Below are positions 1 to 10,694 of a DNA stretch of 64,000 nt, piece after piece. Source of the stretch: Adineta steineri (Eukaryota > Rotifera > Eurotatoria > Adinetida > Adinetidae). The DNA is taken from positions 462,490-526,489 of the forward strand of contig CAJNOI010000023.1 in NCBI GenBank assembly GCA_905250115.1, read 5' to 3'. Position 1 is the first letter of the stretch. Every line of letters begins with the position of its first letter. The notes under the pieces are model-generated. The model did not search any database and had not been told where the DNA came from. It saw only the letters and a program-made list of their open reading frames with translations. Made by a program: the position numbers and the translations under genes.

Positions 1-2316
1 GAAATGTGGTCAGATTTACTTGGAATTGAGAAAGTAGGTATCACCGACGACTTCTTCGAAATGGGTGGTGATAGTATAGGTTCACTTCAAGTAGTGGCTC
101 GAATTAGAAAGGAGCTGGATATTTCCATTTCTCCAAAAGATGTGTTTTCGTTCAGCACAATCAAGAGCCTGGTTGAAAACGTGTTTGTAAGGCGTTGTAA
201 AAAAGAAATCAAAAGTTCATGTGTTCCGAATCCGGAAGAACCTCATGCCTACAGTGGACGTATGCCGTTGTTGCCAATACAACAATGGTTCTTTTTGAAG
301 CGTTGGACCAATATAAACCATTGGAATCAGTCGTTTTTAATTGAAACTCCTGTGTTGGAGCTGTGGAAGCTGGAAGAGTCAGTGAATAAGTTAATTGATT
401 ATCATGATGTATTCAAGTTGAGATTTAAGCAAATTGATGGTGGAACGTATATTCAATACTATGAAACATCTGCTAATAATGAGAAGACGTTTCGAGTGAA
501 TCATGTCGACGTTCGAAGTTTGGGACAAAATGAAAATATGGATGAATTATTGGAAGCGATTTTGACCGAGTGGCAGAGTCATTTCAATATTGAGAATGGT
601 CCACTTTTTGGTGCTGGGTATCTTTATGGTTTCGCTGAAGGGAAAGCTCGAATCTGGTTTGCAATGCATCACTTGATTGTGGACACAGTGAGTTGGCGAA
701 TAATCTGTGAAGACCTGAGACGTCTTTATGAAGGATCGTTTCATTTTGGAAGGAAAGGCAGCAGCTACGGACAATGGTCACAATTAGTTCAGTCGTATGG
801 AATACAAAAGTCGATAACTGAGGGAATTTATTGGCACAATGTTATGAGCCATGTGTCCACGTTTAACGACTGTTTTAGAAAACACGAAGCTGTAAATAAA
901 AACAGATTAGTGGCGACGACGAGTGGTTTTACAATGACTCCAATAGAAACATCTTGTATATTAAGGGACTGTCCGCGTGCTTATGGAGCACATATTAATG
1001 TGCTGCTTCTGACTGCAGTTGGTTATGCTCTTAAACAAATAACAGAAACTCGAATGAACTATGTGACATTAGAAGGTCATGGTCGTGAAGATATTGATGG
1101 CGGCAATGTGGACATCAGTCGAACCGTAGGCTGGTTTACAACAATGTATCCGGTCTTATTGGAAATTGACGACGATCTAGTGAGTAGTATAGGGAATGTC
1201 AAGGTGCATTTAATGGAAGTGCCTAATAAAGGCATTGGCTATGGCCCAATAATTGGCTACAAGAACCAAGAATTACCACGCGTTAGTTTTAATTATCTTG
1301 GACAGTTTGAAGCAGTACCATCGATCAAAGCGAGCAGAAGCAATAATACTCGACGATGGTATTTAACCGAAGGAGTTGTTGGAGTTGGAATGAAAGACGA
1401 CCAAGTAGAGAAGACCGATGACGGTGACATGGTTGCTGTGAACGGATTTTGCATGCAAGGCCGCATACGATTCGATATTACGAGTAGACTTAACTCTGAA
1501 AAAACATCGAATTTCATCAATGAATTTAAATCGAAACTCGAAGATATCGTTCGCGAGTGCTTTACTGTTAAGCCTCTGATTCAAATTGATTATTCAAATG
1601 ATTTTGAGAGTCCGTTTGTTTTATTGAATGCTGACTCTGATAATACTTTGTTCATTTTGCCACCTGGTGATGGTGGTGCTGAGAGCTATTTCAATAATAT
1701 TATTCCTCATTTATCAGCATATAAACTGATAATATTCAACAATTATTATTATAATCTTAAAGAAAAAAATATGGAAAAGGGTTTGTCATTTGAAACATTA
1801 GCTCGCTTATACATACAGTATATTAAACTAATTCAACCTAACGGTCCGTATAACCTTTTCGGTTGGAGTTTTGGTGGAGTTCTATCGTTCGAAATTTCTC
1901 GCCAATTAAATAATACTGGGAACGACATTGCCAATATATTTATGATAGACTCTTACTTTAACATGAAGAAGGCTTGTATTGAACTTGGCCAAATGCATGA
2001 GGAAGATATAATTGGGGAAATCAATAAATTATATCTGCCGCAGATAGACAATGAGACGTTCTGCTTAAGCATAGCCAATATGAATATCAACATCGTTTTG
2101 TTTAAAGCTACCAAGGTGGATAACGATGCTTCCTTACAAGGTCAATCAGAATTATTCAAATACTACACAAATATACCATTTAATGGTCTAGATACACTAG
2201 TGAACCCTAAATATATTCGACTGATTGAAATGCCTGATCAAACTCATCATTCTTGGATGTTAAATCAAGAGCAAGTTACCAAAATTTGCCATTATTTAGC
2301 AAGTGTTTTAAAATAA
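1..2316 (+). CDS. Non-ribosomal peptide synthetase, C-terminal part (carrier, epimerization and thioesterase domains)
   Basis: The reading frame is open from base 1, so the gene continues to the left. Numbering from the Met at base 4, a peptidyl carrier domain opens the fragment with GGDSI (phosphopantetheine Ser about residue 24). An epimerization-type condensation domain follows (about 85-525): HHLIVDTVSW near 222, EGHGRE near 357, RTVGWFTTMYP, PNKGIGYG and FNYLGQF are the classic E-domain signatures, so the last amino acid is probably converted to the D form. A thioesterase domain (about 540-770) has GWSFGG near 620 (Ser 622) and a late catalytic-type His in QTHHSW; it would release or cyclise the peptide. 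There is no intron in 2.3 kb, whereas neighbouring host genes have one every 100-200 bp. This supports bacterial ancestry. All visible core motifs are intact. The product cannot be predicted because no adenylation domain is in view. Confidence 0.93.
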   Translation, partial: EMWSDLLGIEKVGITDDFFEMGGDSIGSLQVVARIRKELDISISPKDVFSFSTIKSLVENVFVRRCKKEIKSSCVPNPEEPHAYSGRMPLLPIQQWFFLKRWTNINHWNQSFLIETPVLELWKLEESVNKLIDYHDVFKLRFKQIDGGTYIQYYETSANNEKTFRVNHVDVRSLGQNENMDELLEAILTEWQSHFNIENGPLFGAGYLYGFAEGKARIWFAMHHLIVDTVSWRIICEDLRRLYEGSFHFGRKGSSYGQWSQLVQSYGIQKSITEGIYWHNVMSHVSTFNDCFRKHEAVNKNRLVATTSGFTMTPIETSCILRDCPRAYGAHINVLLLTAVGYALKQITETRMNYVTLEGHGREDIDGGNVDISRTVGWFTTMYPVLLEIDDDLVSSIGNVKVHLMEVPNKGIGYGPIIGYKNQELPRVSFNYLGQFEAVPSIKASRSNNTRRWYLTEGVVGVGMKDDQVEKTDDGDMVAVNGFCMQGRIRFDITSRLNSEKTSNFINEFKSKLEDIVRECFTVKPLIQIDYSNDFESPFVLLNADSDNTLFILPPGDGGAESYFNNIIPHLSAYKLIIFNNYYYNLKEKNMEKGLSFETLARLYIQYIKLIQPNGPYNLFGWSFGGVLSFEISRQLNNTGNDIANIFMIDSYFNMKKACIELGQMHEEDIIGEINKLYLPQIDNETFCLSIANMNINIVLFKATKVDNDASLQGQSELFKYYTNIPFNGLDTLVNPKYIRLIEMPDQTHHSWMLNQEQVTKICHYLASVLK

Positions 2317-2916
2317 TAGATAAACAAGGTAAATAAACTGACCTGTCAAGTACATCGAAAATTATTAAACTTATTAAAAAAAGGCTTTTGATTTACTTTA
2401 GTCTACTTGCCCATGAAAAGCTTGTATCCAATCATCAATACATAATTTTGTGGAATACACAATTTTAATCTTTTTTCAGTCCTTTTATGTAGCTTCTTCT
2501 TAGTTCTTGCTTTTTGATTTTATTATCCACAAATAATAATAAATAAAAATAATATTATAAATGGAATACTATAAACACATGCAAAGAAACAATAAACGAG
2601 GTACTACATTACTTATTACTACATAACTAATCAAGATTGTTATTGTTATGAATCAAATTCGTTATATATCATCGTCGAAGAATAGTATATAGCTTTACAG
2701 GAATAGATACTATAACATGTGAATAGCTACCATGATCTAGATTCCGTGGGTGTGAGTGTCACTTCCCGTAGCTCAAATGTAAACCCACGATAACACCGAC
2801 ACCGACATCCACACCCATACCTACACCCACACCCGCTTCTGAAGCTTTTTTTGTCGTTATCCTAGCAGAAACTCAAATGACTAGAAAAAGTAGTAAAGAG
2901 ATAGAAGAGAGTGAGT
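2317..2916. other. Intergenic, with a telomere-like GT/CA tract
   Basis: This is AT-rich non-coding sequence between the convergent NRPS and LOG-like genes. Its only structure is the GT-rich then CA-rich tract at 2746-2837, listed separately. I see no gene or RNA here. Confidence 0.6.
2746..2837. repeat. GT-rich hairpin, locus 1
   Basis: A left arm with GTGGGTGTGAGTGTC is followed about 60 bases later by a long CA-rich right arm containing CCACACCCATACC and CACCCACACCC. It belongs to the dispersed family whose best copy is at 20236-20295. The arms are imperfect here and the right arm looks expanded into a CACCCA array. Confidence 0.6.
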
Positions 2917-3822
2917 TTAATCAACTTCGCTGAATTCGATCAGATTCAAGTATCCTTCCTTCACCCACGTAGCCAGATGGCTTGCTATGCGGTCTTTGTC
3001 TAGTGTCAGATTAGGATAAAGTTCAGATAGCAGTTGGATATAAGCTTCTAGATCTTGTTTTTGTTTATCGAGCTGTGTATAAGCTTTGTACACAAGATCA
3101 CCTGCAGACAGTCTGAGTTCTTCGTGAACGCTTCCTTTCTTTGACACCACAATTCTCATCCCTTTGCCGGCTTTCATTGCAATGTTCATCTGCTCGAGGG
3201 TCTGGATTCCCCCGCCTACAACGATGAACCGATCACTCAAGGCATCAGTAAGATCGTTGTCATCCCCAAACTCTGTATTACGCTCCGAAACGTCAAACAA
3301 GTACGTCAAGTGTTCTGGCAGCACTTTGGAATCCATGTATTCGAATGAACTATAAACAAGATTCCCCACAGCCAGCTTTCTGAATTCAGCGTGATTTTCC
3401 AAAATGTCGTTAACCACACCGTTGACCCCTTTTCCCGTTACACCGTATACAAGAGCAGTTTCTTCTTGATTAAGATATTCCATAAGAATTTCCTTTAGAT
3501 ATTTAGTCACTTCTGTCCTGTGTTCAGCACAACTTCCAATAACTTGCACAAACTTCTTTTCGATTCCAATTTTTTCCTTGATAGTATCTCTGGTTTTATT
3601 AAAGTCTATCTCTTTTGCTTTCTTGTTCGATACAAAGTAGACATATGCTTGAAAATATGGGATTTTTAGCTGTTTTTCCTCCCACGTTATGTCCTCATTC
3701 TTCATGGCTTCCGTACCATCAGTCACAAATTGCTTCAAAGTACTCATCAGGATTGCAAGATCTTCTTCCATGATGTATCTGAAAATAGAGTACGCATACA
3801 GGTCGAAAGAAATAATTTTCAT
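2917..3822 (-). CDS. LOG/SLOG-like nucleotide-binding protein of bacterial type
   Basis: An intact, intron-less 301-residue protein. Two glycine motifs resemble the LOG/SLOG Rossmann superfamily (lysine decarboxylase-like/TIR-associated nucleotide sensors): VYGVTGKGVNGVV at residues 125-137 occupies the place of the family's first Gly-rich loop, and VVGGGIQTLE at 201-210 resembles the PGGxGTxxE signature. The N-terminal ~90 residues and C-terminal ~60 residues (predicted helical) are not recognised. The start at 3822 is chosen because a perfect Shine-Dalgarno sequence lies just upstream (see separate entry). That is meaningless in a eukaryote and points to direct bacterial ancestry. The gene is convergent with the NRPS end. 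It may be a nucleotide-signal sensor or a nucleotide/nucleoside hydrolase; the function is unproven. Confidence 0.7.
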   Translation of the reverse strand: MKIISFDLYAYSIFRYIMEEDLAILMSTLKQFVTDGTEAMKNEDITWEEKQLKIPYFQAYVYFVSNKKAKEIDFNKTRDTIKEKIGIEKKFVQVIGSCAEHRTEVTKYLKEILMEYLNQEETALVYGVTGKGVNGVVNDILENHAEFRKLAVGNLVYSSFEYMDSKVLPEHLTYLFDVSERNTEFGDDNDLTDALSDRFIVVGGGIQTLEQMNIAMKAGKGMRIVVSKKGSVHEELRLSAGDLVYKAYTQLDKQKQDLEAYIQLLSELYPNLTLDKDRIASHLATWVKEGYLNLIEFSEVD

Positions 3823-3826
3823 TAAT

Positions 3827-3835
3827 CTCCTCCTT
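3827..3835 (-). promoter_or_regulatory. Bacterial Shine-Dalgarno relic
   Basis: On the minus strand the bases read AAGGAGGAG, ending four bases before the ATG at 3822. This matches the anti-Shine-Dalgarno consensus at normal bacterial spacing. It has no expected role in a eukaryotic nucleus, so it is best read as a leftover from the donor, or as bacterial DNA joined into this scaffold. Confidence 0.75.
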
Positions 3836-5270
3836 ACAATTTCTATAAATAATGAGATGTAGAGATGTCTATGAAAAAGGCGCCCATTGTTTCATCCCTT
3901 TGAGAGTTAAAATGACGTCCATATCCATGCACGAATTACTCTAATGTGAAGTATACGTCCATTAAATAAAAATAGAATAATGTAAAAGTATAAAAGTGAA
4001 AGATTCAAGGACACGAGATTGTAAGAAGAATCAGTAGAAGGGGAAAGGATGAATAGAGCTTATTTGGAACAAAACAAATTTTATAGAAAAATGGATCCAA
4101 ATATGAGTTACATCCGTGAACAGAAGTCTTTTCTACCTCTTTATTTCTTTGCTATCAAACTTTGTATAAAATTTATTGCCAAGTAGAGATATGACTAGAG
4201 AGTTTTATTTCAGTATGCTATACAGATCACAGTACAATAAAACTCCCAAGTCTTATCTCTACTCGTCAATAAATTTATACAAAGTATAATAGAAAAAAAA
4301 CGAATGACTCTTGTGAGAGGCTGTAATTTCGAAAAGCGTATATAAGACATCCAACAAGAATCATCTTTTTAAAGTGAGCCCCACAAGAAATAATTAAATA
4401 GCCTGTGTTTTGTTCCCTTTTTCACCAATTCTACCAAACATTAATGAGTTTAAAGAACTAATTATAAGTTAAGTGAATGAAAAATGATCCTAATCGATAT
4501 AAAGTTCAAAATTAAAATAAAAAAATTTCTAAACTAGTAAAGAACTGTTAAAACCAATTCAATCAGAAGAAAAATGCAATCGTGAAACAACAATATCAAA
4601 AAATACTCAGGAAACGGTTCACTCTCTTCTGTTGCAATTCTTTAGTGGTTTCTTAAAACCCATTTGTATCTGTTTTTTTATATTTTTCAATAAACAGCGT
4701 TGAAGAGACTAGTAAAATGAACTATGTGTAATTATCTTTCTGTTTTTCTTTGTTTCGTTTACTAAGACAGACCTTTTTATTGCTTGTTTATTAAAAACCC
4801 AAGTTTTAAAAATTTGAGAGTGAAAAGCTTTGCTTTTTCGCAAATAAAGTACGTGACACTATCGTATTTTCCTACTTTTTCTCCTGACTTTGTAAGCAAA
4901 GTTTCCTGAACAACTTCTCCTTTTCAACGAAAACACCTTGATTTTTATAATTTAGATTTTGCAACCATGAACTACACCAACACCCTTCACCACAATTTAG
5001 AACTACATCGGTGGATAAGAGTTTTCTTCTATACAATCATTTATATTCAAGAAACACGGAAAGAATATTGATTTTTATTAGCGAATTTCAAATGAGAAAA
5101 ATGTGTTCTTAGAGCTTGCTATCAATGGATGGCATCTTTTCTGTAGCTCCAAAAATGTTTAAACAATTATATATTATTATAGCCATTAATGAAATTACAT
5201 ATTCAGATGAATTTCTTTTCGTTATTTTTATAAGACGATTTGTCGCTCTATTAGTATAAGTTTGTTTATT
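3836..5270. other. Intergenic, AT-rich
   Basis: No gene is supported. It contains the 127-bp foldback element at 4159-4285. The rest is low-complexity AT-rich sequence without long open frames. Confidence 0.55.
4159..4285. mobile_element. Foldback MITE-like element
   Basis: The first ~50 bases, starting ACTTTGTATAAAATTTATTG, are repeated in inverted orientation at the end (..AATAAATTTATACAAAGT), with about 45 of 51 positions matching. A ~26-bp loop separates the arms. No coding capacity. The size and long terminal inverted repeats fit a miniature inverted-repeat transposable element. I could not identify a convincing target-site duplication. Confidence 0.7.
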
Positions 5271-5274
5271 TGTG

Positions 5275-5457
5275 GCTCAACCTGTTGCATGGATTCTTCT
5301 CAATGATAAACATGCACAAACGTATATTCTGGTTTTTAAATCAGTGAAGAAAGCTGCTTTAAGATTGAAATTGGAATTAAAACCTGAACAATTTATAACT
5401 GACTTTGAAAGTGGAATTATTAAAGCAATACGAAAAGAAGTAGGTAGCTATTTTTGA
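5275..5457 (+). pseudogene. MULE-type transposase fragment
   Basis: About 60 codons resemble the catalytic core of Mutator-like transposases: QPVAWILLNDKHAQTYILVF, then PEQFITDFESGIIKAI, where TDFE matches the family's second catalytic Asp region. There is no ATG, and upstream and downstream domains are missing. The frame ends exactly as GT-rich hairpin locus 2 begins, so the copy is truncated at that boundary. Confidence 0.6.
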
Positions 5458-5552
5458 GAGTGTGGGTGTAGATGTGGATGTCGGTGTGAGTGGGTGTGGA
5501 TGTGGCTATAATCGAAGCTAATTCTCACCCACACTCGTACCCAGCCGCACGG
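5455..5552. repeat. GT-rich hairpin, locus 2
   Basis: A GT-rich arm (GAGTGTGGGTGTAGATG, then GTGAGTGGGTGTGG) is followed by a CA-rich arm (TCTCACCCACACTCG). It abuts the 3' end of the MULE fragment. Confidence 0.65.
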
Positions 5553-6870
5553 CTTACTACTCTACGTATAGGGAATAAATTTTCATTTAGTTTTTTACTC
5601 TCTTCTTTTTTTTTAGATATTATCAACACTTAGAATGGCTTTTCCGTTTCCATCGTATTCATCTTTGTTTTGGATAATTAATCTTTTGATTTATATATAT
5701 CATATTGTTAATGGATATTAATCGTTTACATCGATGACAACTTATTTATTTTACAGTAATAAACTGGTTATTAATATATTATCGTATTTATGTTTGGTAT
5801 TTTGTTAGTGGGCTTATTGTATGTGTCATTCAAGTTCATTATTAGACATAACAATATCGATCAATTACATTAGCCGTAAAACATTATATATTAAATAGAT
5901 TCAAGATGAATCACAAAAGAATTCAATCAAAAAGAATTGTTGGTTTACCTAATCTTAAACTATTTAGTTCATATCGACATATACGCATTGACCGTTTTAC
6001 AGATGCAGAAATAATCGACGAAATATTAACTGAAAGAGGAACAACTAGTTGATATAGTCTCGTGATGTCGAATAGTTCTAATAGTTGTGAAATGTTGATA
6101 CAAATTCAATTTATTAAGAAATTAGAGCCATTATTTTAGTGACTGAGATCCAGCCAAATTACCCTTCGATTTCACTAAATCGAATTTATGTTTGGGGTGA
6201 CACGATTAACAAGGTTTCATTTTATGAAGAGTTCGGATTTTATTTGTACAGTGAATATCATAGAATGCTTGTAGATATTCAAGAGCAGTTCAAAATTTGG
6301 TATAATCGAACTTTTCTACACAATATCAACTGTAACCAAATTATTCATTATAACGACATCAACGGATCACTATATTATTGTGCATATAGACTAAAGTGTT
6401 TTAGCTAAGAGCAGAGACATTCTCACTCACCCACTCTCAAGAATCACTCAATAATCGACTTAATTCCTCATGCTGATCAAATGAAGGAGTTCGTTCATAT
6501 ATTTAAAGCAGTTTATCGATGATATGAAAAAAACAAAACAGAAAAAAATAAATAAAAAAAGAATTTATATTCGACAAAACTGAGTATTGTCTATGTTCAA
6601 CAAACAAATCTTCTTTGTTATCTAAAACAGAAGTTTTGAAGAAGATTAGTAGTAGTAGCCCGATGTTTATCAAATACAACGAAGTAGTCATTAGACTAAT
6701 TTAGATGTTGGTTTAGAGCTTTCGCTTGTCACTTTCTTTTATCAATGAAAAAATCGTGCATTCTTGGTCAGATTAGTTTTGAATAGCAATTGTCGTAATG
6801 CAAGATAGATATTCTATACTTGACTCGAATGGCTTCTAAAGAAAACAGAATATTATTCATAATTAAGAAT
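5553..6870. other. Degenerate region with short open frames
   Basis: It contains a 48-codon ATG frame at 5906-6052 (starts MNHKRIQSKRIVG) and an 89-codon frame without ATG at 6139-6408. Both are ordinary-looking protein but match no family I recognise. They may be remnants of one element. A single arm of the GT hairpin family (CACTCACCCACTCTCAAGA) lies at 6422-6442, right after the second frame. No functional gene is supported. Confidence 0.4.
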
Positions 6871-8560
6871 TTATAGTAATATATTTGTAGTATATAAAAG
6901 AGGTGGGAAGATCATACTACTATCAACGCAATCTTGGACGTCTGACCACCATTCCAGATGAGATATCATTCGATAATTTCTCTTAGAAACAACAAAGTGT
7001 GTAATGTATATTTGAATCCACTCAGTTCCAGCTACGTACCGTGAAATATATTGAAACGTTCGGAATCTAAAGCTGGTGGTAAAATCGAACAATTCAATTC
7101 TTGTAACGTAAATAGGAATTTCAAGATTTGTCTGCGTAATCGTATATGTCTCGACCACGAATTTCTAGAAGATTTTTATCTTTATGTATCTAATAAAAGT
7201 ACAAGTTGAATAATAAATAAATAAACAAATATTGGAGAGCACTCACAATTTGTGTAGGTAAGACTTGGTCCTTTTCTCGATATGAAACTAAATTTTGACG
7301 AACCTAAAGTCGAAATCATTACTTTCATCTAAAATATTCGATATAAACATTAGTATATGACAATAAAAAATAAATCTGAATGCTTGTAATATGATCAAGC
7401 AGAATGATATGAAGAAATATTACCCTCTGGATCACTAATGGTGTTCTTTTCATCTGATTGCAATTGTTCATATATAGTGTTACATTTACTATAAGTACCT
7501 GTAATCAAAACAGAAATCATTCATTAATTTACCATAATTTTCAAAATAATATTAATAGATATGATTCTATTATCGCAAAGCGACGTTTTGGACCGGTTCC
7601 AACAGTTGCTCGATCTTCAAAACGGATCAAATAATTTTTTTTTTTGATATAAAGGTCATAACAAGAAACAAATTTTTTAATCATGTTCATGGTATGCAGA
7701 AATTTCTGTTACAATTAAATGTTGTTGAAATTCAAATTTAATGCAGTGCTTAATCATATTATCGACGTTAATGGTTTTTCTAGTAAAATAAAATAAGATG
7801 ATGTTCTAAAAAAATAACTAAAGTTTTGGTTTTGTATATGGCGGAAGAAGAGCATAATTCATGATGACAATTGAGAAAATTAATATAATTCTACCAAAAT
7901 AATTAATATGATCATTTGTTAACTTACAATACGAAACAAATTAGCTAGTTTGATTTTTCTCTTTCATTATATATCAAAGAATGAAACATGTTATTACGAA
8001 TTAAATATCGTCGATGAATAGATATACAGTGTAAAGGATTTAAACATGTACATATTTTGTCATGATGTTGTATAGTCATAGGATAATTGTAAATGAAAAT
8101 CAATAGAGTAATAATGTACTATAAAGTCAGAATAATAATTTGAACCATGAGTATTTTACTAATATGACCTATGAGATCTTCTTGATAAAAACAACCAATA
8201 TTCGCTAATGAGCCATAATTTAAATACTATGCACCAAAATGACAATGTATATGTAATACGTAATTTTGAATATCAGTACAAAATAATTCGTGATCTTTGT
8301 AATATTAAATAAATAATTTACCAAGTTTTACTTGTGTTTCATTACTAAATATTGGAAGTTGTGAATGATATAATCTCGTTGAATAAACAGAGAAAGCAAA
8401 ATGACCAAGTTGTTGAATATTAATAAAATACAATGATAAAGGAAGAAATTCATGGAATAGCATATTTCGTATTTTAGTTGCTTTTATAAAAAAAAAACTC
8501 TTTGAAAGGTTCGTACTATTGTAGACTCATATGCAATTCTAAATGAATTGATTATCCCAA
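6871..8560 (-). pseudogene. Degenerate transposase-associated protein remnant
   Basis: On the minus strand, broken segments read as related protein. Around 8300-8480: MLFHEFLPLSLYFINIQQLG followed by GHFAFSVYSTRLYHSQLP. Around 8160-8220: YGSLANIGCFYQEDLIGH; then, in a shifted frame, HGSNYYSDFIVHYYSID. A further open frame at 6871-7158 includes TQTNLEIPIYVTRIELF. The first two blocks resemble the conserved C-terminal region of transposon-encoded proteins (DUF4218-like). Stops and frame changes between blocks show it is dead. The family call is from memory of motif style and is tentative. Confidence 0.4.
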
Positions 8561-9131
8561 TAAATCTTAATGAAAAACTTGGGTTTCATTATTTATCGCT
8601 TTTCCTTCAATAAATAATAATAACTGTTATGTTTTTTATCTCGATTCTAATTCAAAAGAAATACCATTTTCAATAGTTAAAGTATCAATCCAATAAAATA
8701 TAATAACTCATAAATCTCAGATAAATTTTACAAACTGATGCACACACTTGTGGAGTTCGGATTGTGACATCTGTCATACAATGATTAGATACTAAAAAAA
8801 ACATTGATATTGAATGTGAAAAAAAGACTTCAACAACGTGATCTCTGTGATCTAAACTCTAATTTTATACAAAATAATAATTCTGTTTAAGATATTAAGT
8901 CACACTAAATTTTTATAAACATTTCTTATTTGAAAAAAAAATGTAAATCACGCCTTTTTTCTATTTAACAATTTAATTAAGAGGTTTGCCTTTCTTATTA
9001 GTTTCATTTCTCATTTGAACATTCGCTGACTACATAGAAAAAGATAAGAAATTTCTAAAACATCAAACAAAAAATTCAATACGCTTCATGGATACATCCA
9101 ATCTATTACACAGCTGTTTCCGAAGGAAAAA
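8561..9131. other. Intergenic, AT-rich
   Basis: AT-rich sequence with no supported gene, RNA or repeat. Confidence 0.4.
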
Positions 9132-9800
9132 ATGCACAATTATGCAAGTCTCGAACTGCAAGTGAAATCAAATTTAACTCAACGTGTCGTTTTTTTCTTT
9201 CAAAAAATTTCAAAAACATCTCATTCTAAAAGAACTTTACATGTATCCTTAGTTTTATGTGATTATATGGCATCAAAAACAACAACTCTACAACCACAAC
9301 CTGCCGATTTCGAACAAATACAAAATGATAATGAAAATCTTAATATAACTGGTACAGTTGTACATATGAATGATCCAGTCATCGTTGATAAATTTGATGA
9401 AAATGCCCAAAAAATATATTGGTATTGCTATCTGGTGATTTACTACATGAAGTTAGTAATACAAATATACAATCAACATCAAAATCTCAAGTTAAATGTA
9501 TGATATTTCTATTTCTATAACTTGCAACTTCATTGAATATGATGACGATCCAATCGATCTAACAAAAAATAAAAGGACAAGTTTCAAGTTGCAAAATATC
9601 AATTTGGATCTCTTGTCCTAAATGTAAGAACCGAATAGATTCAAATCACGATTAAAGGTAAATATTATTTCGATTCAATTTTTTAATTTTCTTATTACAT
9701 ATGAAATGTTTGAATGTGCATATACTTACATAGATAAAAATGGAACTCAACATTACTTAACAATCTATAAAGATCATACCAAATGTCGATGCTATTAAAA
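9132..9800 (+). pseudogene. Unrecognised gene remnant
   Basis: A 123-codon frame starts at 9132. Its better part begins at an internal Met (MASKTTTLQPQPADF) and includes NENLNITGTVVHMNDPVIVDKF. Coding flavour continues in a second frame (ILVLLSGDLLHEVSNTNIQS) and a third, where a possible zinc-ribbon half CPKCKNR appears near 9620. The frame changes suggest a decayed gene. I do not recognise the family; an OB-fold/zinc protein is a guess only. Confidence 0.3.
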
Positions 9801-9994
9801 TTAATTTGTTTTTTTAAAATGATGACTTATTTGAATTTACTATTAATTGTTGAACATTAAACGTCATTCATACAAAAAAGTATTTTAAATATTGTCTTGA
9901 TTCCTCTTATATATTTTTTGTATTGACAAATTCAATAAAACAGATTAATAATTACATCTATTTATTCTTCTGTAACAAATAACAAAACAATGTA
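9801..9994. other. Intergenic
   Basis: Short AT-rich spacer with nothing recognisable. Confidence 0.4.
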
Positions 9995-9997
9995 CTA

Positions 9998-10046
9998 TCT
10001 TGAGGGTGTGGGTGTAAGTTTCCGTTTTGAATTCACACCCAAATCG
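9998..10046. repeat. GT-rich hairpin, locus 4
   Basis: Left arm ATCTTGAGGGTGTGGGTGTA, then a short loop and the partial right arm TTCACACCCAAATCG. It carries the same terminal ATCTTGAGGG as the best copy at 20236. It overlaps the point where hAT transposase homology stops. Confidence 0.7.
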
Positions 10047-10694
10047 ATTTCATCACCATTACGTGATAATCCAAACTTGTACGCTTTAATCATATTTGAT
10101 GCAGTGTCAGTTACTATTTTGTAAAGTTTGTCTTTGATATTGAAACAATCCAGAATATGTTCATTTGTATGAGGAGACTTCAAACGTACAAAATCAGTTA
10201 AATATGATTATGGTTCCATTTTGTTATCAATGAAGTGGCCTGTTATACCTAAAAAACGATCGATATTTCCTGTTCGATGATCTATCAATAGCTAATGCTT
10301 CATAAATAGTTTTATTCATCTTTTCTACAAACGAATCGATTGCATCATGTTTCAACCTTTTGACTGAGATTGGATCCCATTTAATAGAACATTATTTTAA
10401 AAAATCACGAAATGCATTATTTTCAGCTAAGTTGAGAGGTAAATTGCATTTAATAATTAGAGATATAGCAATAGCCATATTTATTCGATTCTGTTTAGAT
10501 TCAGATGATGATAATTCCAGTAATGGCTGATCATCATTTTCAAGAATAACATTTTTTAATAAAACATTATTATTTTTGGAATTAAGTTGCTTATATTGTC
10601 GTGGATGTTTTCGTTTTATATGCTTTAAGAAATTACTGTATAGTCCATTTTTATCTTTGTAATTTTGATCACATAGTTTGTAATGACCCTTCAT
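10040..10694 (-). pseudogene. hAT-family transposase, truncated and frameshifted
   Basis: The 5' part (10694-10392) encodes an N-terminal BED-type zinc finger: KLCDQNYKDKNGLYSNFLKH followed by IKRKHP. After a frame break come blocks with the hAT pattern DPISVKRLKHDAIDSFVEKM, then GITGHFIDNKMEP, and finally (to 10046) EHILDCFNIKDKLYKIVTDT followed by ASNMIKAYKFGL, which is the conserved hAT TDNASNM region. Internal stops and frameshifts kill it. The 3' half, including the dimerisation domain, is absent; the copy ends at GT hairpin locus 4. Confidence 0.8.

Noticed and set aside
547..1584. Several 65-75-codon minus-strand frames inside the NRPS gene
   Set aside because: Shadows of the highly conserved plus-strand epimerization domain; no independent support.
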